From positions 372,001-436,000 of the forward strand of contig CAVPJW010000003.1 in NCBI GenBank assembly GCA_963705525.1: 64,000 bases of DNA, in the 5' to 3' direction. Positions 44,521-54,371 of this stretch are shown piece by piece. The notes under the pieces were generated by a model, which was not told where the DNA came from, searched no databases, and worked only from the letters and a program-made list of their open reading frames with translations. Numbering within the stretch: position 1 is the stretch's first letter; every line of letters begins with the position of its first letter. Both the position numbers and the translations under genes were made by a program. The DNA comes from CAVPJW01 sp963705525. Its GTDB lineage: Bacteria; Acidobacteriota; Vicinamibacteria; Vicinamibacterales; CAVPJW01.

Positions 44521-44850
44521 GTGACGTCGCTCCGATGGCCCAGCCTGGGCATTTCGTCCGCGCGCTTCGGCGATGCGGCGATCATTGCGTTTCTTCTCTC
44601 GCAGTTTGCCGATGGAACGCTCACTTACGTCGGTGTGAAGACCTACGGCAACTGGATTGAGGTCAACCCGCTTGTCGGTTCTCTGATGCTCGTACTCGGC
44701 CAGGGCGCCGCTCTCGCCACGGCAAAGATCTTCGCCGCGTTCCTCGGCATCGCCCTCCACCTCCGCCAGGTTCACGGCGCCGTTGCGGTCCTGACCGGCC
44801 TCTACCTCACGATGGCCATCGTCCCCTGGACGACGCTGCTGTTTTTCTGA
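44521..44850 (+). CDS. Small membrane protein, DUF5658-like
   Basis: A 109-residue protein with three hydrophobic segments (about 20-35, 50-68, 82-105). The pattern QFADGTLTYVGVK followed by WIEVNPLVG resembles DUF5658 proteins, whose Asp-Thr and Glu-x-Asn-Pro residues are conserved. The function is unknown. The start is GTG 44521. It stands between the large membrane protein and the Kbl-type enzyme, 26 bp before the latter, and may be cotranscribed with it. Confidence 0.7.
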   Translation: MTSLRWPSLGISSARFGDAAIIAFLLSQFADGTLTYVGVKTYGNWIEVNPLVGSLMLVLGQGAALATAKIFAAFLGIALHLRQVHGAVAVLTGLYLTMAIVPWTTLLFF

Positions 44851-44876
44851 CATCCTCTGCAACGAGGATTCCCGTC

Positions 44877-46058
44877 ATGCGTCACGATCCGCTCGGTTAT
44901 CTCGCGACTGATCTGGCGTCGCTCCGAGAGCAGGGCCTCTTTCGCACGCTCCGCGTGCTCGACAGCGAGCAGAAGGCCAGGACGTCAGTTGACCATCGTT
45001 CGGTCGTCAATCTTTCATCGAACAACTATCTGGGACTGACCACTCATCCACGGCTGCGCGAGGCGGCGCTCAAGGCTACTCGCGAGCTCGGCGTCGGCAC
45101 AGGATCCGTTCGCACCATCGCCGGGACCCTCGAGATTCACATGGAGCTCGAGCGGCGTCTTGCCGACTTCAAGAAGACCGAGGCGGTCGTCGTCTTCCAG
45201 AGCGGGTTCGCCGCCAATGCCGGAACGGTGGCCGCCATCCTGACCAAGGACGACGTCGTCATTTCGGACGAGCTCAATCACGCCAGCATCATCGACGGGT
45301 GCCGACTGAGCCGGGCCGAAATCAAGGTGTTTCCACACAAAGATGTCGACGCGGCACGCGCCGTCCTGCGGACGCTGCCAGCCGCTCAGCGCAAGCTGCT
45401 CATCACCGACGGCGTGTTCAGCATGGATGGCGATCTCGGTCCCCTTCCCGCGTTGTGCGACGTTGCCGAGGAATTCGGCTGCATCATGATGGTGGACGAT
45501 GCGCATGCGAGCGGCGTGTTCGGCCGGAACGGGCGCGGCACGATCGATCATTACGGCGTCCACGGGCGCGTGGACGTGCAGGTGGGCACGCTCTCCAAGG
45601 CGATCGGCGTGCTCGGGGGATATGTCGCTGGCAACCGGAATCTGATCGAGTTTCTCTACCACCGCGCGCGGCCGTTCCTGTTTTCGACCTCACACCCTCC
45701 TGGCGTCGCCGCCGCCTGCATCGCGGGCCTTGACGTGCTCCTGGAAGAACCGGCGCTCATTGAACGACTCTGGGACAACACCAGATTTTTCAAGGAGGGC
45801 CTCCGCGCCCTGGGATTCAACACGGGCGCGAGCGAGAGTCCCATCACGCCGGTCATAGTGGGAGACGGGGCGCTGGCCATGCGTCTTTCCGACGAGCTCT
45901 TCGGCGAAGGCGTCTTCGCTCAGGGGATCGGGTTCCCGACCGTGGCGCGCGGAAAGGCACGGGTGCGAACGATCGTGACGGCCACACACACTCGTGACGA
46001 TCTGCAGTTGGCGCTGGACGCCTTCTCGCGCGCGGGCCGGCGGCTGGGCATCATCTAG
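44877..46058 (+). CDS. kbl: Glycine C-acetyltransferase / AONS family enzyme
   Basis: A 393-residue alpha-oxoamine synthase. Such PLP enzymes join an acyl-CoA to an amino acid; Kbl makes 2-amino-3-oxobutyrate from glycine and acetyl-CoA. It has NLSSNNYLGLTTHPRL, MVDDAHASGVFGRNGRGT and the PLP lysine in GTLSKAIGVLGGYVAG. The N-terminal region fits Kbl better than BioF, but no threonine dehydrogenase or biotin genes lie nearby to confirm this. Length is normal. Confidence 0.85.
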   Translation: MRHDPLGYLATDLASLREQGLFRTLRVLDSEQKARTSVDHRSVVNLSSNNYLGLTTHPRLREAALKATRELGVGTGSVRTIAGTLEIHMELERRLADFKKTEAVVVFQSGFAANAGTVAAILTKDDVVISDELNHASIIDGCRLSRAEIKVFPHKDVDAARAVLRTLPAAQRKLLITDGVFSMDGDLGPLPALCDVAEEFGCIMMVDDAHASGVFGRNGRGTIDHYGVHGRVDVQVGTLSKAIGVLGGYVAGNRNLIEFLYHRARPFLFSTSHPPGVAAACIAGLDVLLEEPALIERLWDNTRFFKEGLRALGFNTGASESPITPVIVGDGALAMRLSDELFGEGVFAQGIGFPTVARGKARVRTIVTATHTRDDLQLALDAFSRAGRRLGII

Positions 46059-46150
46059 CCAGTTTCGGACCTCAACACTCCCGGTCCCACCATTCGTCAC
46101 AGGCGGCGGCCTCGGTCGTGGCCCCCGTCCTCCCTGCCGCTCGGCCGACC

Positions 46151-46156
46151 TATAAT
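46151..46156 (+). promoter_or_regulatory. -10 box giving a possibly leaderless mRNA
   Basis: A perfect TATAAT ends six bases before ATG 46163, with no Shine-Dalgarno between them, so transcription would begin at or beside the start codon. No clear -35 is visible. Confidence 0.5.
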
Positions 46157-46162
46157 GCGATC

Positions 46163-47380
46163 ATGAACCGGCGGCGAACGCGCGCCGCGCGGGCGCGGGA
46201 GTTTCTGGCAACCTACACCCACGATCTGACCGCGCGCGATGTCCACCAGCTGTTCACGCGTGACACGCGCGAAGCCTACGCATTTTTCACACGAGGTACC
46301 GATTTCCACCTGCTGGCGGGACTCCCGTGGCGCAAACGGATCCTTGCCCAAATCCGACTGCTCTTTCTTGCATTCACGCTGAAACTTTCGCCGGCTCGTC
46401 GACTCATCTACGGGTTGGCGCTTATCTGTGCCACCATCGGACTCCTGCAGTCGTTGCAAGGCTTCGGGTTGGTTCGGCTGCCGGTGATTCCATTCCTCAT
46501 CAGGATCCACGTGCCCGGACCGGTATGGCCAAGCTCAACGCTGTGGCTCATGGCCGGCTTCGCCGCGGTGAACCTCCTGGTGCTGCTCGAAGTCGCCGAT
46601 CGGCTGTCGCTCAAGAACGACCTCGAGATCGCGCGCGAGATTCAGCTTGCGATGCTGCCGCACGAGACCTTCAAGTCGGCGGGGATCGAAGCATCCGGAT
46701 TGACTCGTCCCGCCAACACCGTTGGCGGCGATTTCTTCGACATCCTGCCGTTGCCTGACGGACGCATCGCGCTCGCCCTTGGCGACGTCGCGGGAAAAGG
46801 TAGCCCCGCGGCGCTTCTGATGGCGCTCCTTCTGGCAATGCTGCGGACGCTCGTCGACGAACGACTCGAGCCGGCGGCGCTCCTGACGCGTCTCAACTTG
46901 CAGGTCGTGCGGCACGCGCCCGGGTCTCGTTTCATTACGCTGTTCTTTGCGATCTACGACCCGACAACCGGCCGGCTGACCTACGCGAATGCGGGCCATC
47001 TGCCGCCCATCATTCATCGCGTGGGCAAGCCGTTCACGCGGCTCACCGAAGGTGGACTGGCGCTCGGCCTGTTCGAATCGGCCACGTATCAGGCGTCCGC
47101 GACGAGTCTCGAGCCTGGCGATACGCTGCTCCTGTACAGCGATGGACTGACTGAGGCGGAAGATCCGGCGGGCCGCCCGTTCGACGAGGCCGGACTGGAG
47201 CACGTTCTGCAATTGCATCCGGACAGCAGTCCCTCGCAGTTGAGCCGTGTGTTGTTCGATGCGATCTCCACGCACGCGCAGGCCGACCGTTTTGCCGACG
47301 ACCTCACGGTTCTCGTCCTCCGACGCGATCTCGTTCCGGTGTCCGCGCCGGTCGCGGCGGCTGTTCACGGAGGAGCGTGA
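46163..47380 (+). CDS. Membrane PP2C/SpoIIE-type phosphatase
   Basis: A 405-residue protein. Two transmembrane helices (about 90-108 and 128-148) lead into a short coiled coil and a C-terminal PP2C-type Ser/Thr phosphatase domain of the RsbU/SpoIIE class (about 165-390). It has LAMLPHETF, TVGGDFFDILPLPDG, LALGDVAGKGSPAAL and SDGLTEAED, with the metal-binding Asp residues in place; a final one is in FADDLTVLVL. It should dephosphorylate an anti-anti-sigma factor or similar partner, not visible nearby. ATG 46163 is favoured over an upstream frame because of the adjacent -10 box. Confidence 0.9.
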   Translation: MNRRRTRAARAREFLATYTHDLTARDVHQLFTRDTREAYAFFTRGTDFHLLAGLPWRKRILAQIRLLFLAFTLKLSPARRLIYGLALICATIGLLQSLQGFGLVRLPVIPFLIRIHVPGPVWPSSTLWLMAGFAAVNLLVLLEVADRLSLKNDLEIAREIQLAMLPHETFKSAGIEASGLTRPANTVGGDFFDILPLPDGRIALALGDVAGKGSPAALLMALLLAMLRTLVDERLEPAALLTRLNLQVVRHAPGSRFITLFFAIYDPTTGRLTYANAGHLPPIIHRVGKPFTRLTEGGLALGLFESATYQASATSLEPGDTLLLYSDGLTEAEDPAGRPFDEAGLEHVLQLHPDSSPSQLSRVLFDAISTHAQADRFADDLTVLVLRRDLVPVSAPVAAAVHGGA

Positions 47381-47383
47381 CTT

Positions 47384-50160
47384 GTGGCTCTTCCGCTTCG
47401 AACAGCCCCGATCGGCCTCTGCACCGCATTGAGTCTTTTTCTCTCCGTCTCCTCGGCACGCGCACAGGCTCCGGAGGTGGATACGACTGGCGTGGCCGAT
47501 CTGCTCGGTCGCATCCAGGGCCTGATCGAGCAACACGCTGCCGATCGATATCTCGACCTCATCTACCCGACGTCCGATCGTGCGCGTGCGCAGGAGTTCG
47601 CGGCCAACCTTGAATCCGCCGCGACGCGCGTGGTCGTGCGCGAGCGCGATCGGCGGCCGCTGTCGGGGCCGCCTGCTGGGGAGGGCTATCGGGTGCTCGT
47701 GGAAGTGTTCACCGAAATGGGGCGACGGGGACGTCTCGAGACGTGGCGTCTGGACGTTCGCAAGATGACGGGCGCGAGTACGGGAGCCTCAGCCAGCGCC
47801 GGCCCCGAGTGGCGAATCCTCACTCAGGAAGTCTTGACGTCGCTCACCGGTCTCCATCGACTGGCGATCAATCCGTCGAAGCGGTACTCGGCGCGAAACC
47901 TGACGATCCTCTCCGAGGATCTTCAGCTCACGCTCGCGAATGGAACGGTGTTCCTGTCCGAAACGCCGGACGGCGTCACGGGTCTCGTGCTCCTCGGCCG
48001 CGGCGAGATGTCGTTCAAGCCGAGCGTCTCGACCGAACGCGGCCAGCTGAAGATTTTCTGCGGATCCGAGACTCTGCAGGCGCGATTCGATACCGCCTTC
48101 GTCCGGCTCAATCCCGGCGAGTTCGACGATCGCGTGTCTCGATCGGCACTGGTCGAGACCGCCGTCAACACGAAGGTGCTGCGGCGCGCTCAAGCCGTGT
48201 TCCACGACGAGATCGACAAGTCCTTCACGCTCGATCTGAGCGACCTGAGCCAGGACAGCTGGTCGCTCCAGCCTCCGCTCGGCGATTTTCTCGCCGAGGT
48301 GCGGACCCGAAAGTACGCCACCCTGACATATGCGCGCTCCAGCGCGGAATTCGAAGACATCTCACTCTTCGACCGCGTGCATCAACGCAACATCTCCATT
48401 TATCCCTCTCAGCAGAAGCTCGCCGTTCGCGGACGCTTCTACGGCGACGACGACCACGCCGATTTCGATGTTCTCGACTACTACGTGGACACCACATTCG
48501 ATCCTGTCCGCGAATGGATTCAGGGCCGGACGCGGATGCGGATCAAGATTCGCTCGTTCATGACCGCGACGCTGACGATCAAGCTGGCGGAATCCCTGAA
48601 CGTTCAGTCCATCTTCAGCGAGGAGCTGGGTCGGCTCTTCGGCCTTCGCGTCAAGGGCCAGAACAGCATCGTCGTCAGCCTGCCCACGACCGTGGCCGCT
48701 GACAAGGACCTGAGCATCACCCTGGCGTACGCCGGGCCCGCTCAAGGCGCAACCAGCCGATCGCGAGGCGCTCCAGACACAGGGTGTGCGGGAGTCCGGG
48801 CAGCTTCCGGTCTTCGCGCTGGCGAGCGCTGAGCCCAGCTATCTGTACAGCAGCCGCAGCAGCTGGTATCCGCAGGCAGGGACGACGGACTATGCGACGG
48901 CGACGCTTCGCCTCACGGTGCCGGCGGACTATTCGTGCGTGGCCAGCGGAGAGCTGGTCCCGGGTTCGCCGGTGACCGTCGGATCAACGACCGACGGCGC
49001 CAATGACGCGAGCAAGGTGTACGTTTTTCAGGCGCGGCGGCCTTTGCGATACCTCGCGGCGGTGATCAGCAGGTTCGTGCTGGTTACCTCGAATGTGCTC
49101 TCGCTCGCCAAGGAGGGCTCGAGCGGCAATCCATCACCGGGAGGCGGCCTCCAGGCGTCGATGGGGCAGATCGGACATCGGTCCGGCGCTCGACACCATC
49201 CGCGTGGCCATCGAGGCCAACCCGCGGCAAACGTCGCACGCCGCGCCTCTCTCCGGTCGCGCAAGCGACATCCTTCAGTACTACACGTCGGTACTGGGCG
49301 ATTGTCCGTACCCGAGTTTCACGCTCGCGCTCATCGAGAACGATCTGCCTGGCGGCCACAGTCCCGCATACTTCGCGGCGCTCAACCAGCCGCTTCCGAC
49401 AGCGGGATTGAGCTGGCGCTCGGATCCCGCGGCGTTCGTCAACTACCCGGAGTTCTTTCTCGCGCATGAAGCCGCCCACCAGTGGTGGGGTCAGGCGGTC
49501 GGCTGGAAGAATTTCCACGAACAATGGCTGAGCGAAGGGTTCGCACAGTACTTTGCCGCGCTCTATGCTCAGCACCACCGAGGCGATGAGCTCTTCGCCG
49601 GCATCATTCGTCAGTTTCGGCGATGGGCCCTGGATCGATCCGATCAGGGGCCCATCTATCTCGGCTACCGTTTGGGCCACGTGAAGAATGACGGGCGGAT
49701 CTTCAGGGCGCTCGTCTACAACAAGGGCGCCGCCGTGCTCCACATGCTTCGACGCATGGTGGGTGACGAGGTCTTTTTCCGCGGGTTGCGCACCTACTAT
49801 GCGAAGTGGCGATTCCAGAAGGCGGGGACCGACGATCTTCGCCGCACGTTCGAAGCCGAATCGAACCGTTCGCTCGAACGGTTTTTCGAGCGATGGATCT
49901 ACGAGTCTCGCATCCCGCAGATCTTCTACACGTACCGCGTTGAAGGCAGTGACGTCGTCGTCCGCTTCGAACAGCCCGGCGACGTCTTCGACCTTCCGGT
50001 TACCGTCACCCTCACCTACGACGATCGCCGCGACGCGGACGTCGTCGTTACGATCACCGAACAGACGACCGAGACGCGCATCCCGCTGAACGGGACGCTG
50101 CGCAGCCTGTCCGTCAACCGCGACGAGGCGTCGCTCGGGGTGTTTGTGAGGAGAGAGTAA
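47384..50160 (+). CDS. Exported M1 family metallopeptidase, two frameshifts
   Basis: A signal peptide (IGLCTALSLFLSVSSARAQ), a long N-terminal region and an M1 aminopeptidase catalytic domain with zinc site HEAAHQWWG (at about 49470) and the third ligand in WLSEGFAQYF. Homology runs through three frames. The first break is near 48735 (one extra G in GGGCCC); the second is near 49165 (about one extra base before GRSDIGPALDTIRV). The corrected product is about 924 residues. GTG 47384 has GGAGGAGC upstream, 3 bp after the phosphatase stop. As written it would yield truncated proteins; a sequencing error is more likely than a true pseudogene. Confidence 0.82.
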
Positions 50161-50172
50161 CGGAAACCTGTA

Positions 50173-50248
50173 GTTCTTTGTTCTTAGGAGTTGGTTCTTA
50201 GCAAGGACCCCTCGAGCTGAAAGCTGATAGCTGAACGCCGATCGCTAA
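50173..50248. repeat. Two different heptamer arrays back to back
   Basis: Units of the type GTTCTTA (50173-50200, four units) resemble the array at 278. After 13 bp come five units of the type TAGCTGA (50214-50248). The two halves are not complementary to each other, unlike the paired arrays. They lie between convergent genes and overlap the stop of the minus-strand gene. Confidence 0.8.
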
Positions 50249-50667
50249 TTCAGATAAATCGCTGCCACTCGCGGGCGGCCCTTCGTCTCGAACGGCTCGA
50301 AGACCAGAATGAAGCGCGTGCCGGCATGTTCGTAGACGCGCGTGATGCGATCGCCGATCGGACCTTTCTCGTGCGTCTGCGTACCCACCTCGGCGCTGCG
50401 TCCCAGAAGATCGGCGACGCGATCGACGCTGTCGCCGACGCGGATTTCCTTCCCATCGAGCAGCAAGAGCGCGGGCACTGAAATCGCCCGCGCCGGTACG
50501 CCAACGGGCACGGCGTCTGGAGCGCGTTCTTCGGCCTGCGCGGGCAGCGGCCGAACGGTTCGGAGCTCGCGCACGATCAACGATCCGACGATGAGCGTGG
50601 CGGCAAGGAAGCCGGCCGCAACCATCCACTCGACTGCGGAACCGAATCGAACGCGCGCGGCGTCCAT
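50245..50667 (-). CDS. Single-pass membrane protein of unknown function
   Basis: A 140-residue protein with one transmembrane helix (about 12-30, VAAGFLAATLIVGSLIV) near the N-terminus and a globular outside domain. That domain begins ALLLLDGKEIRVGDSVDRVADLLG, followed by THEKGPIGDRITRVYEHAG. The pattern resembles SmpA/BamE-like folds loosely, where a short helix pair precedes strands, but I do not assign it. ATG 50667 follows a strong AGGAGG. It is divergent from nuoG. Confidence 0.65.
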   Translation of the reverse strand: MDAARVRFGSAVEWMVAAGFLAATLIVGSLIVRELRTVRPLPAQAEERAPDAVPVGVPARAISVPALLLLDGKEIRVGDSVDRVADLLGRSAEVGTQTHEKGPIGDRITRVYEHAGTRFILVFEPFETKGRPRVAAIYLN

Positions 50668-50779
50668 GGCAGGACCTCCTTCGGAGGTTCGAAGGAACGA
50701 GGAGATCCGCACTCTAGTAGGGCTGTTTTCGGATGTCAAGATCGCCGCCGGCGGCGCCCGGCGACAAAAACCCGCGTGA

Positions 50780-50792
50780 TAGAATCGGGAGG
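50780..50792 (+). promoter_or_regulatory. -10 box and Shine-Dalgarno of the NuoG-like gene
   Basis: TAGAAT (50780-50785) is followed by GGGAGG (50787-50792), two bases before ATG 50795. The -10 is so close that transcription from it would remove most of the Shine-Dalgarno, so another promoter may exist. Confidence 0.35.
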
Positions 50793-50794
50793 TT

Positions 50795-52588
50795 ATGGAC
50801 TCTGTCTCGTTGACGATAGACGGCCGGAGCATCACGGTGGAGAAGGGCAAAACCGTGCTCCAGGCCGCACTCGAACACGGCTTCCAGATCCCGTACTACT
50901 GCTATCATCCGGCGCTCGGTGTGGACGGTTCCTGCCGTGTCTGCATCGTGAAAATCGACAAGATGCCGAAGCTGCAGACGGCGTGCTCGACGCCGGTGGC
51001 TGAGGGCATGGTCGTGTACACAACGACCCCCGATGTCGTCGAAGCCCGCGCCGGGGTGTTCGAGTTCCTGCTGGTCAATCATCCGCTCGACTGCCCGGTC
51101 TGCGACAAGGGCGGCGAGTGTCCTCTTCAGGATTTTTCGTACGCCTTCGGGCCCGATCAGAGCCGCATGTCGTTTCCGCGGCGGACATTCGATGGCGATG
51201 GCGTCAAGGCCGACGTGGACTTCGGTCCCACGCTGATGCTCAATCGCAACCGCTGCATCCTCTGCACGCGGTGCGTTCGGTTCATGAAGGAAGTGGACGG
51301 CGACGCGCAGATCGGCATCGTCGATCGCGGCAATGGATCCGAGATCGCGACGTTTCAGGAAGAGGGCGTGCACTCCCTGCTGTCGGGCAATCTCATGGAC
51401 GTCTGCCCGGTCGGGGCCATTACGACCCGGGACTATCGTTTCAAGTCGCGGCCGTGGGACAACCCTGAGGCGGTGGACACCATCTGCACGCTCTGCTCCA
51501 AGGGCTGCAACACGACGGCCTGGCTCAAGGCCAAGCCCGAATGGGCAAAAGGCGCGCGCCTGATCCGATTCACGCCGCGCTTCAACCCGGAGGTCAACGG
51601 CTACTGGATGTGCGACATCGGCCGGTTCGAGTACCACTGGATCGAGAGCAACGACCGCCTGCGTCAGCCGCTCCTCGGTGACGGCGACGAGAGTCACCGT
51701 GCGGTGCCGTGGGGCGATGCGATGGCCGCCCTTCGCGGCCGCCTGGCTGACGTCGAAGCGGCCGGACAGCCGTTGCAGTTCCTCACGTCGGCGCACGCGT
51801 CTCTCGAAGAGCTGTTCCTGTTGGGCCGCCTGGCTGAGAGCCTTGGCGGCGCGCCGCTCGCCGTCAGCTGGCGGCACAGGGAAAAGCAGCAGCCGGCTCC
51901 ATCGAAATTCATGGTGCCACCCACGGACGCACCCAACGTTACGGGCGCGCGTGATCTTGGCCTCGCGGTTGGTCCGGGCATGGCGGGAGCGCCCGATCTC
52001 GAGTGGTTGCGGCAGGCGGTCGAGCAAGGGCGCGTCGGGGCGTTGTACGTGTTCGATTCGGGTCCGGAAGGATCGCTCGGTGACGTGAACTGGCTCGTCG
52101 AGGCCCGCGCAGCCGGCAAGCTGCCGCTCCTCGTCGTGCACGGCGTGCTCATGACACGCTTGACTCGCCTGGCCGATATCGTGCTCCCGGGCGCAACCTT
52201 CGTGGAGAAAAACGCATCCTATACAAACGACCAGGGCCGCGTGCAGGGCGCCACGGCCGTGCTGCCGCCTCCCGGTGAGGCGCTGGAAGACTGGCGGATC
52301 TTCGTGGCCCTGGCAAGGGTGCTGGGCATCGCGTGTTCGTACTCGAGCGCCAGCGAGATTCGGCGGGATATCGCGGCCAGGCTCTCGAAGCACGCGTCGT
52401 ATCGCGATCTCGAGCACCTGGCCTTCTCACCCGCCGTCAGTGGACGGCACTGGCTGCAGACGTCGAATCCTTCCGAACGCTGGAAGTGGGATTTCCTGTT
52501 TCAGGACTTGCCGCCGGTCAAGTTCAAGAATCCCGAAGGGATCTCGCCAGTGGGCATCATCCGGCTCGACCCGGCGCCGGAGACATAG
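50795..52588 (+). CDS. nuoG: NuoG-like NADH-quinone oxidoreductase subunit
   Basis: A 597-residue iron-sulfur protein of the NuoG/formate-dehydrogenase-like group. It has an N-terminal [2Fe-2S] domain (YYCYHPALGVDGSCRVC), a His-Cys [4Fe-4S] segment (HPLDCPVCDKGGECPLQD), a two-cluster segment (NRCILCTRCVRF and CPVGAI) and the start of a molybdopterin-type domain with its own CTLCSKGC cluster. The molybdopterin domain is short. In complex I it carries electrons from NuoF. Here no nuoE, nuoF or membrane subunits flank it; ccdA follows 11 bp later. Assignment to a complete complex I is therefore unproven. Confidence 0.88.
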   Translation: MDSVSLTIDGRSITVEKGKTVLQAALEHGFQIPYYCYHPALGVDGSCRVCIVKIDKMPKLQTACSTPVAEGMVVYTTTPDVVEARAGVFEFLLVNHPLDCPVCDKGGECPLQDFSYAFGPDQSRMSFPRRTFDGDGVKADVDFGPTLMLNRNRCILCTRCVRFMKEVDGDAQIGIVDRGNGSEIATFQEEGVHSLLSGNLMDVCPVGAITTRDYRFKSRPWDNPEAVDTICTLCSKGCNTTAWLKAKPEWAKGARLIRFTPRFNPEVNGYWMCDIGRFEYHWIESNDRLRQPLLGDGDESHRAVPWGDAMAALRGRLADVEAAGQPLQFLTSAHASLEELFLLGRLAESLGGAPLAVSWRHREKQQPAPSKFMVPPTDAPNVTGARDLGLAVGPGMAGAPDLEWLRQAVEQGRVGALYVFDSGPEGSLGDVNWLVEARAAGKLPLLVVHGVLMTRLTRLADIVLPGATFVEKNASYTNDQGRVQGATAVLPPPGEALEDWRIFVALARVLGIACSYSSASEIRRDIAARLSKHASYRDLEHLAFSPAVSGRHWLQTSNPSERWKWDFLFQDLPPVKFKNPEGISPVGIIRLDPAPET

Positions 52589-52599
52589 GAGATCAGGCG

Positions 52600-53334
52600 T
52601 TGGAGAATGTCTCGCTCCTTGCGGCGTTCGCGGCTGGAGTGCTGTCCTTCATCTCGCCCTGCGTGCTGCCGCTCATTCCCGGATATCTGTCCTTCATCTC
52701 CGGTGTCACGCTCGAAGAAATGCGGGGCGCGACGGCTGAAATCAAACCCGCCGAGGGTGCCCGAAAGCGCACGATCATCGCCTCGCTGGCATTCATCCTC
52801 GGCTTTTCGCTCGTCTTCGTCACCCTCGGCGCCTCGGCCAGCGCGCTCGGCCAGTTCGTGATGCAGCGGTTGACGCTCCTTGGCAAGATCGCGGGCGTCG
52901 TGATCATCATCTTCGGCTTGCACACGATGGGGATCCTGAAAATCGGCTGGCTCTACAGCGAGAAGCGGATGCAGACCGAACGGAAGCCCGCGGGCCCGAT
53001 CGGCGCCATGCTGGTGGGCATCGCGTTCGCGTTTGGATGGACGCCGTGCATCGGCCCGATCCTCGCCGCCATCCTGGCAATTGCGGCCACTCAGGAGAGC
53101 ATCGGCCAGGGAGTCCGCCTGCTGGCCGTGTATTCGCTCGGGCTCGGCATTCCGTTCTTCCTGACGTCCATCGCCATCAATCAGTTCTTTGCGGCCTTCG
53201 CACGCATTCGCCGCCACTATCATGCGATCGAACTCGCCTCCGGCGCCCTGATGGTCGTCATCGGCGTCTTGATCTTCACGAACCGTTTCACCATCATCGC
53301 CCAGTACCTCAGCCCGTACCTTCCGACGTACTAG
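52600..53334 (+). CDS. ccdA: Cytochrome c biogenesis / thiol transport protein CcdA
   Basis: A 244-residue, six-helix membrane protein that passes reducing power across the membrane. Its redox Cys pair lies in FISPCVLPLIPGYLSF (about 21) and FGWTPCIGPILAA (about 146), the DsbD/CcdA signature. The start is TTG 52600, with AGGAGA upstream; the frame is open further back into nuoG, but CcdA homology begins here. It ends in TAG overlapping the next gene's GTG. Confidence 0.92.
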   Translation: MENVSLLAAFAAGVLSFISPCVLPLIPGYLSFISGVTLEEMRGATAEIKPAEGARKRTIIASLAFILGFSLVFVTLGASASALGQFVMQRLTLLGKIAGVVIIIFGLHTMGILKIGWLYSEKRMQTERKPAGPIGAMLVGIAFAFGWTPCIGPILAAILAIAATQESIGQGVRLLAVYSLGLGIPFFLTSIAINQFFAAFARIRRHYHAIELASGALMVVIGVLIFTNRFTIIAQYLSPYLPTY

Positions 53335-54371
53335 TGGCCGACGACTCCCGCGTGGCGTCCGCGCCGCCTCTGATCCAGCCGGCGGTTGAAGGCCGCCGCG
53401 GAGGGCTGTGGCCGCGGCTGGCCGTCACTGCCGCCTTCTACGCCGTCATCTTCTGGCAGATCGACATCGGCTCGGTCCTCGTCCGGCTGTCCACGACGCG
53501 GATTAGATATGTCGTCGCCGGAGTAGTCGTCTACGGCCTCGGGCAAATGCTCTCCGCGTACCGCTGGTACCTGCTCACCACGGCGAGCCGCCTGTCGGTG
53601 CCGTACAAGCGTCTTCTGCACTTCTACTTCATCGGCATGTTCTTCAATCACCTGCTTCCGACCATCGTCGGCGGCGATGCGGTGAAGGCGATTCTGCTCT
53701 CGCGCGAGACCGGTTCACCCATGCAATCGACGGCAACCGTCTTCATGGAGCGAAATCTCGGGCTCTTTGCACTGCTCGCCATATCAGTGGTCGCTTCATG
53801 GAGCGCGCCGGCGACGACGCTCAAGGGTCTGAGTCTTCCGGCGGCGACGCTGCTGCTTTTCTTGGGATACCTGGCGGTGAATGCAGTGCTTCTGACCTCG
53901 CCGGCCTATCGCCTCGTCGATCGATTGCTTCGACTCACGCCGCTCGCGGGCCTCGGCCCGCGCGCCGTGTCGGTGTACGATGCGTTCGCGCGCTACAAGC
54001 GTGCGCGCGCCACGATGGTTGCGGGACTGGCCATCTCGATCGTCTTCCAGCTGATCGTGATTGTCGTGGTATTCTTGAACACCCGCGCACTCGGCCAGGA
54101 CGTACCGGCGGCCGCTCTCGCGGTCTTCGTGCCGCTCATCTCTCTTGCCGGGATGATCCCGGTCAGCATCAACGGTCTGGGCGTTCGTGACGCGTTGTAT
54201 CTGCTCTTCTTCGGCCGCCTTGGCCTGACCGCAGACGTTGCTGTGTCGCTGGCTTTTCTCTATCTCGCCGTGACCATCGTCGCCAGCCTCCCCGGAGGCG
54301 TGCTCTACGCGGCGCTCAGGAAGCCGGCGACAGATGTTCAAAACCCGATCGCCAACCGGAGCGCTCAATGA
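53334..54371 (+). CDS. Flippase-like membrane protein (UPF0104 / LPG synthase TM family)
   Basis: A 345-residue polytopic protein of the lysylphosphatidylglycerol-synthetase transmembrane (AglD2/UPF0104) family. It has about eight helices with YRWYLLTTASR, FFNHLLPTIVGGDAVKA and the conserved ISLAGMIPVSINGLGVRD segment. Members are thought to move or sense lipid-linked substrates; there is no transferase domain. The start is GTG 53334, sharing a base with the ccdA stop. It overlaps the next gene by four bases (ATGA). Confidence 0.88.
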   Translation: MADDSRVASAPPLIQPAVEGRRGGLWPRLAVTAAFYAVIFWQIDIGSVLVRLSTTRIRYVVAGVVVYGLGQMLSAYRWYLLTTASRLSVPYKRLLHFYFIGMFFNHLLPTIVGGDAVKAILLSRETGSPMQSTATVFMERNLGLFALLAISVVASWSAPATTLKGLSLPAATLLLFLGYLAVNAVLLTSPAYRLVDRLLRLTPLAGLGPRAVSVYDAFARYKRARATMVAGLAISIVFQLIVIVVVFLNTRALGQDVPAAALAVFVPLISLAGMIPVSINGLGVRDALYLLFFGRLGLTADVAVSLAFLYLAVTIVASLPGGVLYAALRKPATDVQNPIANRSAQ

